From Paragordius varius (Eukaryota; Nematomorpha), in contig OZ176054.1 in NCBI GenBank assembly GCA_964247055.1, forward strand, positions 11,284,001-11,348,000: DNA of 64,000 nt. The letters run 5' to 3'. Of this stretch, positions 22,639 through 35,206 are shown in pieces. Every line of letters starts with the position of its first letter. Position 1 is the stretch's first letter. The translations under genes were made by a program, and so were the position numbers. The notes below the pieces were generated by a model. The model saw nothing but the letters and a program-made list of their open reading frames with translations. It was not told the DNA's origin and did no database searches.

Positions 22639-23380
22639 CACTGTGCGCAAAAACCAACGAATTTATTTGCCGCAAAAAAATTTATTTGTTGACGACCTAT
22701 TGAAATATTTAGAGATAGTCAAAATCGGGCAAAAAAATAAGGATAACCAAAAAATAACGAAAAAACTTGGGATATTAAGATTCACTATTATTTTCTTCAG
22801 TATACGATTTACAAATAGTCTCATATAGTCAGGGATTTTATTACTCAGATCAAAAATCATGTTTATAGTTAATACACAAATTTTTTTTATTAAACATTAA
22901 ATTTTTTTAATTTATTACTATTAAAATCTTAACATTAATATTTTACGCAGTAAATTTTTTAAAATAAATCTAAAAATAATGTTTTCATTTTTTGTCATCT
23001 TGTTGATGAGTTTATAACTTACTGAAGTTTTTTGATTACATGACGGATTGCAGATTATATAAATTAATGCAAATACAAGTAAGCGAATATCAACCGAAAA
23101 TTCGCACAATCCAATAAAAAATATAAATTTGACTTAAAACAAACTTGTTACTGGGATTTGTACAGATTGTTACTTGATATTTAATCCTATTTTGTTTATA
23201 TTTATAAAATGTAATCTCAAAAATAATGAAAATTTTTAATCACCCAAGTTATATCATTATTTGGTTATCCTTAATTTTCACTTTTTGCCCGATTTTGATT
23301 ATCATCTAAATATTTCAAAAACTAGGTCGTCAACAAATAAAAATTTCGGCAAATGAATTCTCTGGTTTTTGCGCACAGTG
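22639..23380. mobile_element. Foldback element, same CACTGTG-ended family
   Basis: Ends CACTGTGCGCAAAAACCA and its reverse TTTTTGCGCACAGTG; arms of at least 130 bp, also sharing ATCGGGCAAAAA with 11761-12911. Confidence 0.75.
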
Positions 23381-23477
23381 TTTTAGGCGCTCTGTGCCAA
23401 ATCAAATTTTTAATATTAATCATTTTATATTCAAATGAAAAAAACGTTCTGTGTCTAGCCAAATACATTTATGTATC

Positions 23478-23685
23478 TGTTAAGTTAGATCCTACTGTCG
23501 TAGACACAAACGCACCTATATAATTGTAAACACCTATAACTCTTTGTGATACACCTAGTTAATGTTAATTGATGCTTCAAGCAAAATAGTTAGCATATAA
23601 TTTCTGTATTATAACATCACACACACATACTTGATTTCTGGTATTTAATAAATGTTTTCTGTGTAATATAACTTTACTTCTTTCA
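23478..23685 (+). repeat. 5' LTR of the 23.5-27.8 kb element
   Basis: 208 bp, TGTTA...TTCA; followed by TTGGCGCGGTAACAAAC, a likely primer-binding region. Confidence 0.9.
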
Positions 23686-26600
23686 TTGGCGCGGTAACAA
23701 ACCTGGCAAAAATTTCTCTGGAAAGCTTTGATGAAAAGGAATTGACCGATCTTGATTTCTGGTATTTAATAAATGTTTTCTGTGTAATATAACTTTACTT
23801 CTTTCATTGGTGCGGTAATAAACCTGGCAAAAATTTCTCTGGAAAGCTTTGATGAAAAGGAAAATTTTGACCGTTTTATACATTCAGCGAATGCTAGCTG
23901 CAAAAAAGATGACAGCTAACGACGACGGCAAGACGTTATTTCTCGCTTACGCAGGAATGTCGGTCACAAAGAAATTCGACCGATTCCTTTTCCCAAATTC
24001 GCTTGATAATACCTCCTGGCCGGACATCATTGAAGCCGGCAGGAATATTTACGAATCGAATAGGATAAACATATTCCAGGCCAGATTCAATTTCGTAAAA
24101 CTTCGTCGGAAAGGAAATGAAACTTTTACGGAATTTCTTTTACGAATCAAAACCGAAGCCGCAAAATGCAAATTCAAGCTTGACATCTATGAGAAAATGC
24201 GCGACGTGTTCATTGCAGGCCTGGGACTGAAAAAATTAGAACTAGATCCGTTTACTAGATTCCCCGATGCTACGTGGGGAAACGAAGCTGTATCCCTCAA
24301 ATAAGTGGTAGACATTGCCCTCAACTATGAAAAAGCACATCAACTAACAACAATAGATGGCCAGATATTGCAGACTAAAGTTCGGAAATACCAAAACAAG
24401 TGTCAATTCTGCGGGTTAGGTCATGCACCCGGCAGATGCCTAGCTTGGGGCAAACAATGTTATAAGTGCCAAGGCTGGAATCACTTCCAACCGTGCTGTA
24501 AGAAGAAAAAGATTATCAACGTTCAGCATGTCGAATCTGGATCCACCCCCAAAATAACAATAATAATAAATGGCAACATGATTATAGACACAGGTTCAAG
24601 CGTATCTATAATTGATTGTCAAGCGTGGGAAAAATTGGGGAGCCCTAGTTGCAAAAAACAGGCCAGATTCGTATAGCTATGGTGGCCAAAGAATCAATTC
24701 CAAGGGTAGTTGTATGGTCACGGCAAAATCTTTGGCGTGTATGGTTGTAAGCGGCAAGAAGGCTTCATCAATTCTTGGTTGGGATTGGCTACAAGAATTC
24801 CCGAATACCATAAAACAGTCGATAAATTGTCGTAAATGTTTTAATATTAATACATTTGAGGAAAATTCTCTTGTTAATAAATTTAATTGATATTTTTGTG
24901 AAAAGTTAGGGTGTTTTTAAAAAACAATACAAAACCAAAAATTTTTAAGTGTCGCCGCATCCCGATACCGCTAAAAGAAAAAGTCGACTCTAAAATTAAG
25001 AGACTTTTAGAAGCGGACATAATCAAACCATTAGACCCTACGACTGAGAAACTAACCTGGGTCACTCCTATTGTTTGTATAACAAAAGCGAATGGTGCTT
25101 TAAGGTTATGTGCAGATTATCGTATTGCCATAAATCCGCATCTAGTAGATGTCATTTATAATATGCAGACATTTGACCAATTAGTAGTTTCCAAAATAGG
25201 ATTAGGAGAATCATTTTCGGTAATCGATTTGAAAGACGCATATCTGCAATTGCCAATAGATCAAGAAAGTCAAAAGTTACTAACAATTACCACACCCCTA
25301 GGGGATTTTACCTATAAAAGGCTTCCCTTTGGCCTAACAAGCGCTCCCTGCATTTTTCAAAGATTAATGGATAAAATTTTAGGTGACTGCTTAGGAACAG
25401 CTGTATATTTAGACGATATTTTAATAAAAGGAAAAAACCGCAACGAACATAAAAGAAGCTTAGAAAAGGTATTTAAGCGTTTAGACGAATCTGGTTTAAA
25501 ATTAAGTAAAAGCAAACTAAATCTTTTCAACCGTCGTAAGCTATTTGGGGTATGTTATTTCAAAAAACGGCATATCAGCCGCCGATAAAGTTAAAGACAT
25601 ACAAGACTTCCCAAGACCCACTGAAACAACACTCAAGTCCTTCTTGGGCTTAATAAATTTTCACACACGATTCCTCCCGAAATTGCATGGAAGTTTGGCT
25701 ATACTTCACGACCTAAGCAGTTATAAAAAACCCTGGATATGGACCAAAAACCACGAGGATTGCTTTAACAGAGCCACAAATTCAATATGTCATACTGTTA
25801 AACTCCGTTCAACCCTGGGTTACCTATAATAATCAAAACAGACGCCTCGAATAAAGGGTACGGAGCTGTATTACTACAGACCACGCAGTAGGATATAAAT
25901 AAACCCATTGCCTACGCATCTAGAAAGTGGTCTAAACCCGAAGAAAATTATTCAGTGATAGAAAAGGAATCACAAGCCATACTTTTCGCTTTTGAAAAAT
26001 TTAGAACGGTTTATTACGGGGAAGAAATTTGAACTGCGTACTGATCACAAACCACTAATAAAGATGTTTGGAAAAAATCGTAAACTAGACCAAATTAATA
26101 ATTCCAATCTACTACGTTGGATATATAAAGCTAGCGAATTTAATTACAATCTACGGTACATTAAAAGCCACGAAAACATTGCAGATCCATTGTCCCGCAT
26201 GCCGACAGAACCACAACAACAAGACACAGAAAGCCTTCAAACAGCAGAAAATGTAAGATTTGTCAATAGTAATCTATTCAATATAAATCGTGACCATATT
26301 AGAAGCCAGACCGAAACCGACCCTGTATTCGAACAGGTAATAAGAGCACTAAGAACAAACAACTCGTCCAATAAAATATTATATCCATTTCACAGTTTTA
26401 GAAATGAATAGAAAATACATACGGGCTATTATATTGGCATGATAGATTAATAATTCCCGAATCTCAAAAAATAAATACACAATTATTACACTTCGGATCC
26501 AAAGCAATGTACGAACAAGCAAAACAAATAGTCTTTTGGCACAACATGGAAAGCGACATAAAAAAGTGGGTAGATACGTGTAAAAAGTGTCAAGAAAACC

Positions 26601-27563
26601 GTCCGATGCGAAAACTGAATCCTACATACAATTGGAACACGAATACAGCATATGGGAGAGATTACATCTAGATATAGCAGCGAACAATTATTATTGGATA
26701 TAACTTATTAACAGTTATTCTCGGTGGGTCGAAGTTAAACTATCGAACATGATATCGACCAAAAATATCTTAAATATCCTAGACGAATGTTTCAGTCGAT
26801 ATGGATTTCCAAGAATGATAGTAACCGACAACGCGTCTTACTTTCCATCTGAGGAGTTAAAAAAATTCATGGAAACGGGAAACATTAAACATGTAACATC
26901 AGTTCCCATCATCCAAAAACGAACGGAATGGTGGAACGAGTAATATATACCCTAAAAACACATTATCGGTCAGCAGAAGACGGTGACCCACAATCAAAAA
27001 TAAATAACAGGCTTTGGGGATACCGCAACTAACATACACAGTGCTACAAATACATGTCCCGCTCTGCTTTTCCTAAAACGTACCCTACCCAATCCAATCA
27101 CATGACTACAATATCAACAAACAGACTTCTTAGACTATGTACAACCGAATCACGAATACCATGAAAACGAAAAAGTATACATAAAAAATGAACTAGCAAA
27201 TGGTTGGCGAGAAGGAAATGTAAATAAACGACTCGGAATACTCTCATATGAAATACAAGATGATAACAAAATCATCCGAAAACCCGCCGATCAGCTGAGA
27301 TCAAGGGAAGGAGGTGAAAGAATAATGGGAAAGACAATTTCGCCCGAAGAAAATACACCATCGCATGACCTATATGTTAGGTACCCTACTGCCACGACCG
27401 AAGCCCCGACATTACCTCCGCCTCAACCCTCGGAACCCATCATTGAGTTCCCATCCCAACAAACACCCACTATAACACCTACCACTGACACTCACACAGA
27501 ACGGCAATACCCTACACGTATCCGACACCCACCACATAGATATCAGGGACAGAGAAAGAGTGA

Positions 27564-27771
27564 TGTTAGGTTAGATCCTACTGTCGTAGATACAAACGCA
27601 CCTATATAATCGTAATCACTTATAACTCTTTGTGATACACCTAGTTAATGTTAATTGATGCTTCAAGCAAAATAGTTATTATATAATTGCTGTATTATAA
27701 TATCATACACACATGTTTGATTTCTGGTATTTAATAAATGTTTTCTGTATAATACAACTTTACTTCTTTCA
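27564..27771 (+). repeat. 3' LTR of the 23.5-27.8 kb element
   Basis: 208 bp, preceded by the purine run GGGACAGAGAAAGAG. Confidence 0.9.
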
Positions 27772-27829
27772 GTATCCAAAAAAATATGAGTTATGCCGAA
27801 CCTGATGGCATAAATAAATTTATATTTAT

Positions 27830-27985
27830 GGTGATAATAATTTACGTTTATATTCGAGTATTTGGTTAATTAATGTTTTTTAAATATTAATTTCTAAAAA
27901 TTTTATAAACAACAGCAGATAGTTAATGATTGCTAATAATTGTTTGATTTTAATGTTATTGTCTAAGTCAGAGTATTATATATAA
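27830..27985 (+). repeat. Inverted dispersed repeat, right copy
   Basis: Partner of 22470-22632. Confidence 0.6.
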
Positions 27986-28068
27986 ATTTATGACAATATT
28001 GAAAAAATATATATAGAAATTAATTTTATAAAATTAAAAAATAAGACGTATTATAGCTTAAAACATAC

Positions 28069-28266
28069 TTTTTACCCTTCCACCTTGAACATATGCATAT
28101 TTGCTTTTGTCAAGTATTGCAATATTACGCAAATTAAATTTGCAATGTTTTTTTGTAAGATTTTCATGGTGAATGAACGAGTATAGACAATAGATCTTGT
28201 AGTTTTCTTGTTCAATTTCATGAAAACAAGCTTTTGACCAAATTAATGATTCTGTTTTTTCTGCCA
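28069..28266 (-). CDS. Gene 2 exon E5
   Basis: 198 nt, acceptor CTTTTTAG, donor A|GTATGT, phase 1 in and out. Motifs IWSKACFHEIEQENYK, YCLYSFIHHENLTKKHC, YVQGGRVK. One codon shorter than gene 1 and gene 3. Confidence 0.75.
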
Positions 28267-31200
28267 CTAAAAAGATCCAAAAATAAGGTTTAATATTATT
28301 CAATGTTAAATGGATTGTTTTACAGCAAAAAATAAAAGTTTTATATTTAATAAGCATTACACTGGACACCAAATTCTTCTGCCACTCGAGTTTTGCATTT
28401 TCTGGTATTTAGTATCATTTTAACAGTAAAATAAAAGTTATAACTCCACGTAAGAATTTTGTATAATTTGAGTTTTTGATTATACGCCCTCTTTATCAAA
28501 ATTCTACTAAAAAATGTTTTTCTTTGAAAATATACAAGTAATGTCCATTTGTTATCATTCGAAAGAGTAATAAAAACTCTATAAAATGCATACTAATATG
28601 TTTTACACCGACAGTTAATATTAGACATAGAGAGCGACAAACGCGCGAAGCGAGAGCATTTTTAATTAATATATTTTAAAACTAATGGATGAAAATAGCT
28701 TAAACTTTGTCTAGATGGTGGTGAATGTCCAAAAAAGAAAACAAAAAAAGTTTTTTTGATTAAAACATTTTTTAATTGTTTTATGTCACATTTTTAAGTT
28801 TTTTGTTTTTTAAAAATTACCATCTCATCAATATTAGTTTATTTTCTTTGCGAGGCTGATAATTTGGAAATTTTAAAGATAAAAACAAAGTTTAAGGTAT
28901 TTTTGATCTTATATTCATTAAGTAATAAATTTACAGTTGTAACTATGCATTTTAGTATCCACTAGGTAAAAAATTTATGATAATATAATTTTTATTAATA
29001 AAGCACACCAAAAGCTTTTTCATCATTTTTTTAAAATCTAATATATATATTATAATAATTTATATGATTTTCAAATTAGTTTGTTTGTGAAAATTTTTAA
29101 GGGTTGAAAATTTCGATCATATAAACCCAAATAACTTATAGATTGTTATAAATGACTTAATATCATTTGTATGATACAGTTTTTCACACTCTTTCGAATA
29201 ATATAAAATACATGGCTTCATATCTAAAACTTTTAATTTTCAAAATTTCGAGTTTAATGTTAAATTAAGGCCAAAAATTACAGATAAACTCTAATATAAA
29301 AGATTCTTAGGTGTTAGACCAATTTTTTTTTCAGATATGCTAATTATGTACTTTAATGAAATAAATTTACAAGAATGGCAGTTAAAAAGAATCAAAATTT
29401 GTTGTCTAGTGTTATTTATCTGGCTTAATAACGCATTATCAATCGTAGTATGGGGGAAAAACAAAAAAATGTAAAAAAATTACATAAAATAAAGTAAGAT
29501 AGGAAAAAATTGTTTAATCAACATTTAGCTGTTTTCTGCATACACTAAGTGTGTTCAATGTACCAAATCTGAATGAGACAGCATTAAAATGCATACTGTA
29601 ATAATTAAAAAAAGTATAAGGGTCTCATTGAAACGATAAATCTACCAATCAGTCATACATTTTAATATTTGTATTCGGTTCTTTTAAGATTTGTAAACCG
29701 AATCAAAATTAAATTCCCTAATTAAAAAATTTGATTATCTCCAAAATTAAACATAAACCTTACAAATTTCTAAAGAAAAACACAAAAAAATAATTTTATG
29801 GTTTAAATATAATTATATATATATGTATATATATATATAATATCTTACCAATATTAATAAATCCATCAAAAACCACAGTAGTGTTATCTTTAGAGGTACA
29901 CATGACACTTTTATTATTATGAGCAAATTTGGCCACAGATGACTTCTCCCAGATATATCCATTTCTATCGCGGTATAAATAAGGCTGATTGTCATAGAGA
30001 TATATGCTAAGGGATAGGGCTTGATTCTCGTTAGTCGTTACTTGCACATAACAGTCCGTAATATTAACGGTTATGTTATACAGTTTTTTGAAGGCTTTTA
30101 GCGATTCCGTTATCTTTGCACCGTTAGCCATATATAATTGGGCGCTATAAGTGTGTTCTAATCAAATGAAGTTATATTACACACATACGTCTATACTATA
30201 TTGTTTACACCTAGAATTGGTTTTTTAATACTTCAAGGTGGCCCTTGAAAAAAATATTGTTGGACGGCAAGATGAAAAACTGAGATATGACATTTAATAA
30301 ATTATTGTTACATAAACAAACGTGTTAGGCATTTTTAAGTTTACGACCAACTTTAATACCTATGATGTTGTGTCAATCGGGGTAAATACAATTTTACATA
30401 AGAGTTTGCACAAAACCTGATCAATATGTTCTGATAGATAATTGGGTGCCTTTGGTCATGCTGTAAAGAGTAAAAAATTTTAAAACTTACTCTATATAAA
30501 ACCGCAATAGCACACGCTATGATTATTTAAAAAATAACATTTAAATTATACATAAACAATATTAAAAATCAAGAGTATGTTTTAACATGATTGGAGCTAG
30601 TAAAGTTTTAAATTTTAAAGCTCTCTACTATGGGCTAGTGTTCAAATAATCGCAACGAGATTGCACGATAATATTTTCTAAGATAATCCAAATAATGTCA
30701 TCAAAAATTTTTATTTTAAAAACTCATAATACATTAAAAAATTAATTTTAAGCAAACTTAAAGCGTATTTTATGGTTGAAAAATACGATAACATAAAGTT
30801 TAAGATTTTTAAATTAAAACACTTTTTTTATATCGATTATGCTCAATACATAACCTCAAATATTTTATTAAAAGATGTATGACTTTGAATCTAATCTAAA
30901 TAGATTCGGAAGTAATATTAATTAAATTGACTTAAATGACGACATTTAAAAAATCCAAGTTTGTTCATCATCAAATTATGCAGAAAAGTTGTAGTGATTA
31001 TCTTTAAATTTTATGCCGTTCTACCATACTACTTCAACATGCATACCATCGATTATACTTTAACAAAACTTTGTTAATTAAACTTAGTATCCATGCATTT
31101 TTTGACTTTTTTACGTCATCCTTTATTTAAAATATAGTATTGCGCATTCTGGAACTTTTTGTGTTTATTTTTTATAAAGGATCACAAAAAATAGTTTTAA

Positions 31201-34200
31201 GAGCTATCTTGTATTAAAAATTGAGATAAATATAACATTGATTTATGTAGTAAGCTAGCACTTCCCAATTATATAGCATGATGTGCTAAATAATTTTCTC
31301 ATTTTTCGATATCTAGTAATAAGTATAGCACTTTGAGATACTTTATACATATATTTATGAGATGATATATAATTTATCAGGATATAAGTAATGAGAATGT
31401 ATTATTAAAATTCAATTTAAATTATAAAATGTACAAAATATTCCCATGAATTTTAAGGAAAACTACTTTTTTAAGATATTTCTTTGGCCCCGAAACTTGA
31501 GTTAAAAGGGCTTTGCATCTTATTTAACATACCCAAAATATTATACAATAATACAAAAATCAGTTATGCTTACTTGGTTGGAAAGGTAGTGTTTTGCTTC
31601 TCAAAATATCAATCTTCTTTTCTAAAATAATATATAATGATTAACAATATGCATTTTAATCTAACATAATCTTATAATTTTCGGGCTAAAACTTTATAAG
31701 CATTTAAAATATAACCAATTACCAAATTCTTTCATAGTTATAACCAATAATGTTATTTTAATTTGTTTAATTTATTTTATATTTTAAACACGGTTGTTAG
31801 ATTTGGATACAACACATTCATTTCAGTACTTCGAGTCAAATTGGGGTAGTTGCAGGCCTGGTTAAAAATATTTAATTCAAAAATATGGAATGAATTGTAA
31901 CCATGGAAAAAATTTGCACCCATATAACGTTAATGAACCCAAATATATAAAAAAGTTCCATCAAAAATACTGATATTACTTATTTTAATGTAAAACCGCA
32001 AGGTAAATTAGTCATGGGTGTGCATTACCTAAATTTAAATATAATAAAAGAAACCACTTATTATAATTCTATCATTGTTTGTGTTATAAATGATAATTAG
32101 CTATATTCATGGTGTAAAAATAAATAAAGACGATATTTGAAAATATGTTGCAAAATAAAAATGGCGTCGAACTAATTTAATATGAAACTTTTTCCAAAAA
32201 TAATTTATTTGAATATTTCGGCTTGTTTATATAAATTTATTAAGATAGAAGCATAAAATTAAATTAACACCGGTTCTTTCATTAATTTTTTAAAATATTA
32301 ACTTAAATATAGTCTGGGATATTTAGATACCTTAATTTTAATCTAAGTGTTAATAATAATAGGGGGTTCATCAATCATGCATGCAGTCAGTATCCCTACA
32401 AATGGTTACAACAAAATGGAGTAATTTGTTTAATTTAGATTTAAACTTCTTCCCTATTAATATGTTATTGTTCCATCTAACATTATAAACTGTCGTTTTG
32501 TATGTTTAGCTTAAACCGCGAACTGTATCAAAATTTTATTTAAATGATTAAAATAAGGGTATTATGACATTATAACTATACAAATTCTTAAACACTTGGA
32601 TACAACACATTCATTTTAATCCTTCGCAAATTGAGGTAGTTAAATACCCCAGGCCTTAAAATTAAATTCTTCAAAAAATATGGAAGGAATCGAAACCATG
32701 GCAAAATCTTGCACTTATATAACATTAATAACAGAAATATATAAAAAATTTATTCAAAAATATTTGATATTACTTATTTAAAGTTAAAACCGAAAGGTAA
32801 AAATTTAGTCAACGTGGCATGCGTACACTGGTAAAATTGAAAAATAATAAAATATACATCTTTTTCTATTTCCATAATGTTAGATGTAGTTTAAATAAAA
32901 AATTAGCTTTTACCCTTAAAATTAAATGAAGACGATATTTTGCAAAAATTTTGTATAATAAAAATGGCGTCGAAGAATTTTGACAAGGAACTTTTTTTTC
33001 AAAATTATTCAAATATTTTGGCATATTTATATAATTTTTATTAGGATAGAAGCACAAATTTAAATTGGGCCCGTTTCCATATTTTTTTAAAAATCCTAAC
33101 TCAAATTTAATCTGGGATATTTAGATACACCAATTTGAATCGAAGTTTTAAATTCTTAAAATGTTGTGGGATTCATCTAATGACCACAGAGTCCATCTAT
33201 GACTTTTTTATCCACTATTTTCCGGATCTATCGCTTTTTCGCTCACCTTCAACGGTATTCAATATGATTTTTAAAATCATAAGCCTACAAATATTGTTGG
33301 AATTGTTTTATTTAAGAATGTACCACGCTGATGCACAATATTTAGCTGGTCACAAGGAAAAGTTTTAGAGATTTTCAAAACTTGGAATATGATTTTGTGA
33401 CGCCTCGTTAATTTATACAGAGGCATATGAGCTGAAACATAGAATTCTATGTAAAAAATTGGAATAAAGAATTATAAAATTAATGTAAGCGTTTTATGGC
33501 AGTTTCCAGGCATCACAAACGGCGCAACGCTCGAGCTGAAAAAATTTAATTAGTAGAAAGAAATATCAATAAAATAATTACAATTTGATTAATTAACAGT
33601 CTGATAATTTTGTATATATACTCTATGTACACCCTGATAGATAAAAGTATCCGAACTCTCATAATGCTTTTGGGTTTGCTCTTTGCAAAAAATATAGGAG
33701 AGTTTATAGTACTTTTCTGGTAACTCTATAACAAATTGGCGAATTCAGCGGATATTTTTCTAAATAAAAAATTTTTGGTGAAAGCTAAATTCTTCATCCC
33801 AAAAAATATCAAGAAAATATATCATGAATAATGTAAAAAGTAAATCAATTATAAAATTTATGATATCTGTGGGTTCAGAAAGTTTGAATTTTCAACACAT
33901 CCAAAATGGGCATATTTTCTTAAACTAAACGCAATAATGCCAATATTGCGCAAAAAGTTAGATATGTGCTAATGACATAAAAAAATTTTTTTCGAAAAAT
34001 TGGGTATTTTGCTTAAAAATTATATTTATAGCTAGCATTGGTGAAGCAAAACCTATTTTGAAGCATAGTGGAAACGGAGTAAAAACACTTTAAGATATTA
34101 TGCTAACATTCATAACATTATGTTAAAATTTCTATCATCGCAGATTTTTGATTAAAAGTGATGCACTAAATTTTTGCGCTATGTCGGCATTTTTGTGTTT

Positions 34201-35159
34201 AGTTGAGGAACTGCCAAATTAGACGGGTCCAAAAATTTGAGATTTTTGGAAAACACATCTAAAAATTTATAATTTAAAATGTGTGTTTTACTTTTAAGTT
34301 AGTTGATATACATAAAATTTCTTAAGCAAAATATGCGCAAAATTCGCTACTCTCTGATATAAAGTTACCACAAAAGTAGTATTAATCTTTTTTTTAAGGC
34401 CCGAAACCAAAAGCAGCGTGAGAATCCAGAGATATTGATCTATTATTAGAAAGTCTATATATTTCATCAGGATATATTTTATGCCCCCGGATTTTGTGGG
34501 CAGTGTATATAGGAGGATGATAACTACATAAAGTAGAGTAGTTTGATATGTTGGAAGTTGATATTATGGGAAAAGAATGATCGATAATATAGTTGAATAA
34601 ATTGCGACAATATTTGAATATAGAATATTCATAAAATAAAATATGGGGACATGTCCAATTGTGTTGTGATGGTATGTTTTATGAATATAATATATATAAT
34701 AACAATTGGAGTAAATTGGTAATCTTCATATGCTTCAACATCAACAATTTACCTACAAACTTTTATAAGTAAAGATCCCGTATTAAAAAATAATGTTGTA
34801 ATCAATCAGCATATGTTATAATTAATCTAACAAATATGAAGCTAAATTAATAAAATTTTTACAAACATTTCGTATTTAAATATAATCTAAAATGGTCTAA
34901 ATGATTTACACACACGTCTTAAGCTTCTACAATCACCAAGCGCAAATTTGCGTTTTTTCGCTAAAAATAATTATTTACTCATTGCAATTAAAAGAGACAC
35001 ATGCATCCAAAGTACCAGAACGTTAACCTAATCGGTACGTAACATATATCGTTTTGGGGAAAAAATGACAAGCAAAACCAGTTTATGACTTTAAGCAAAT
35101 AATTGAACCAGGTAGATAAAAATAATACATGTATATTGATATTGAAACGTATAATGTTT

Positions 35160-35206
<47 letters not shown>

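Larger units (their letters stand above)
23478..27771 (+). mobile_element. Ty3/Gypsy LTR retrotransposon fossil, single copy, a different family
   Basis: LTRs 23478-23685 and 27564-27771, both 208 bp, with target-site duplication GTATC (23473-23477, 27772-27776). Parts: gag (about 23.85-24.35 kb), two CCHC zinc knuckles (about 24.40-24.50 kb), protease (about 24.58 kb), reverse transcriptase with YLDD (about 24.95-25.6 kb), RNase H (about 25.8-26.2 kb), integrase (about 26.45-27.2 kb), polypurine tract before the 3' LTR. Order and motifs fit Ty3/Gypsy, perhaps the Mag clade. Complete in outline but broken, with roughly ten breaks. LTRs differ at about 14 of 208 sites (about 7%). A tandem duplication of about 120 bp covers the 5' LTR end and leader. 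Confidence 0.9.

Noticed and set aside
30490-30515. 26-nt block before a GTAAGT donor in the gene 2 M-E4 intron
   Set aside because: Phase incompatible with its neighbours and not conserved in genes 1 or 3.
32866-33368. Short frames around the tandem duplication
   Set aside because: Not conserved between the two repeat units; no splice or motif support.
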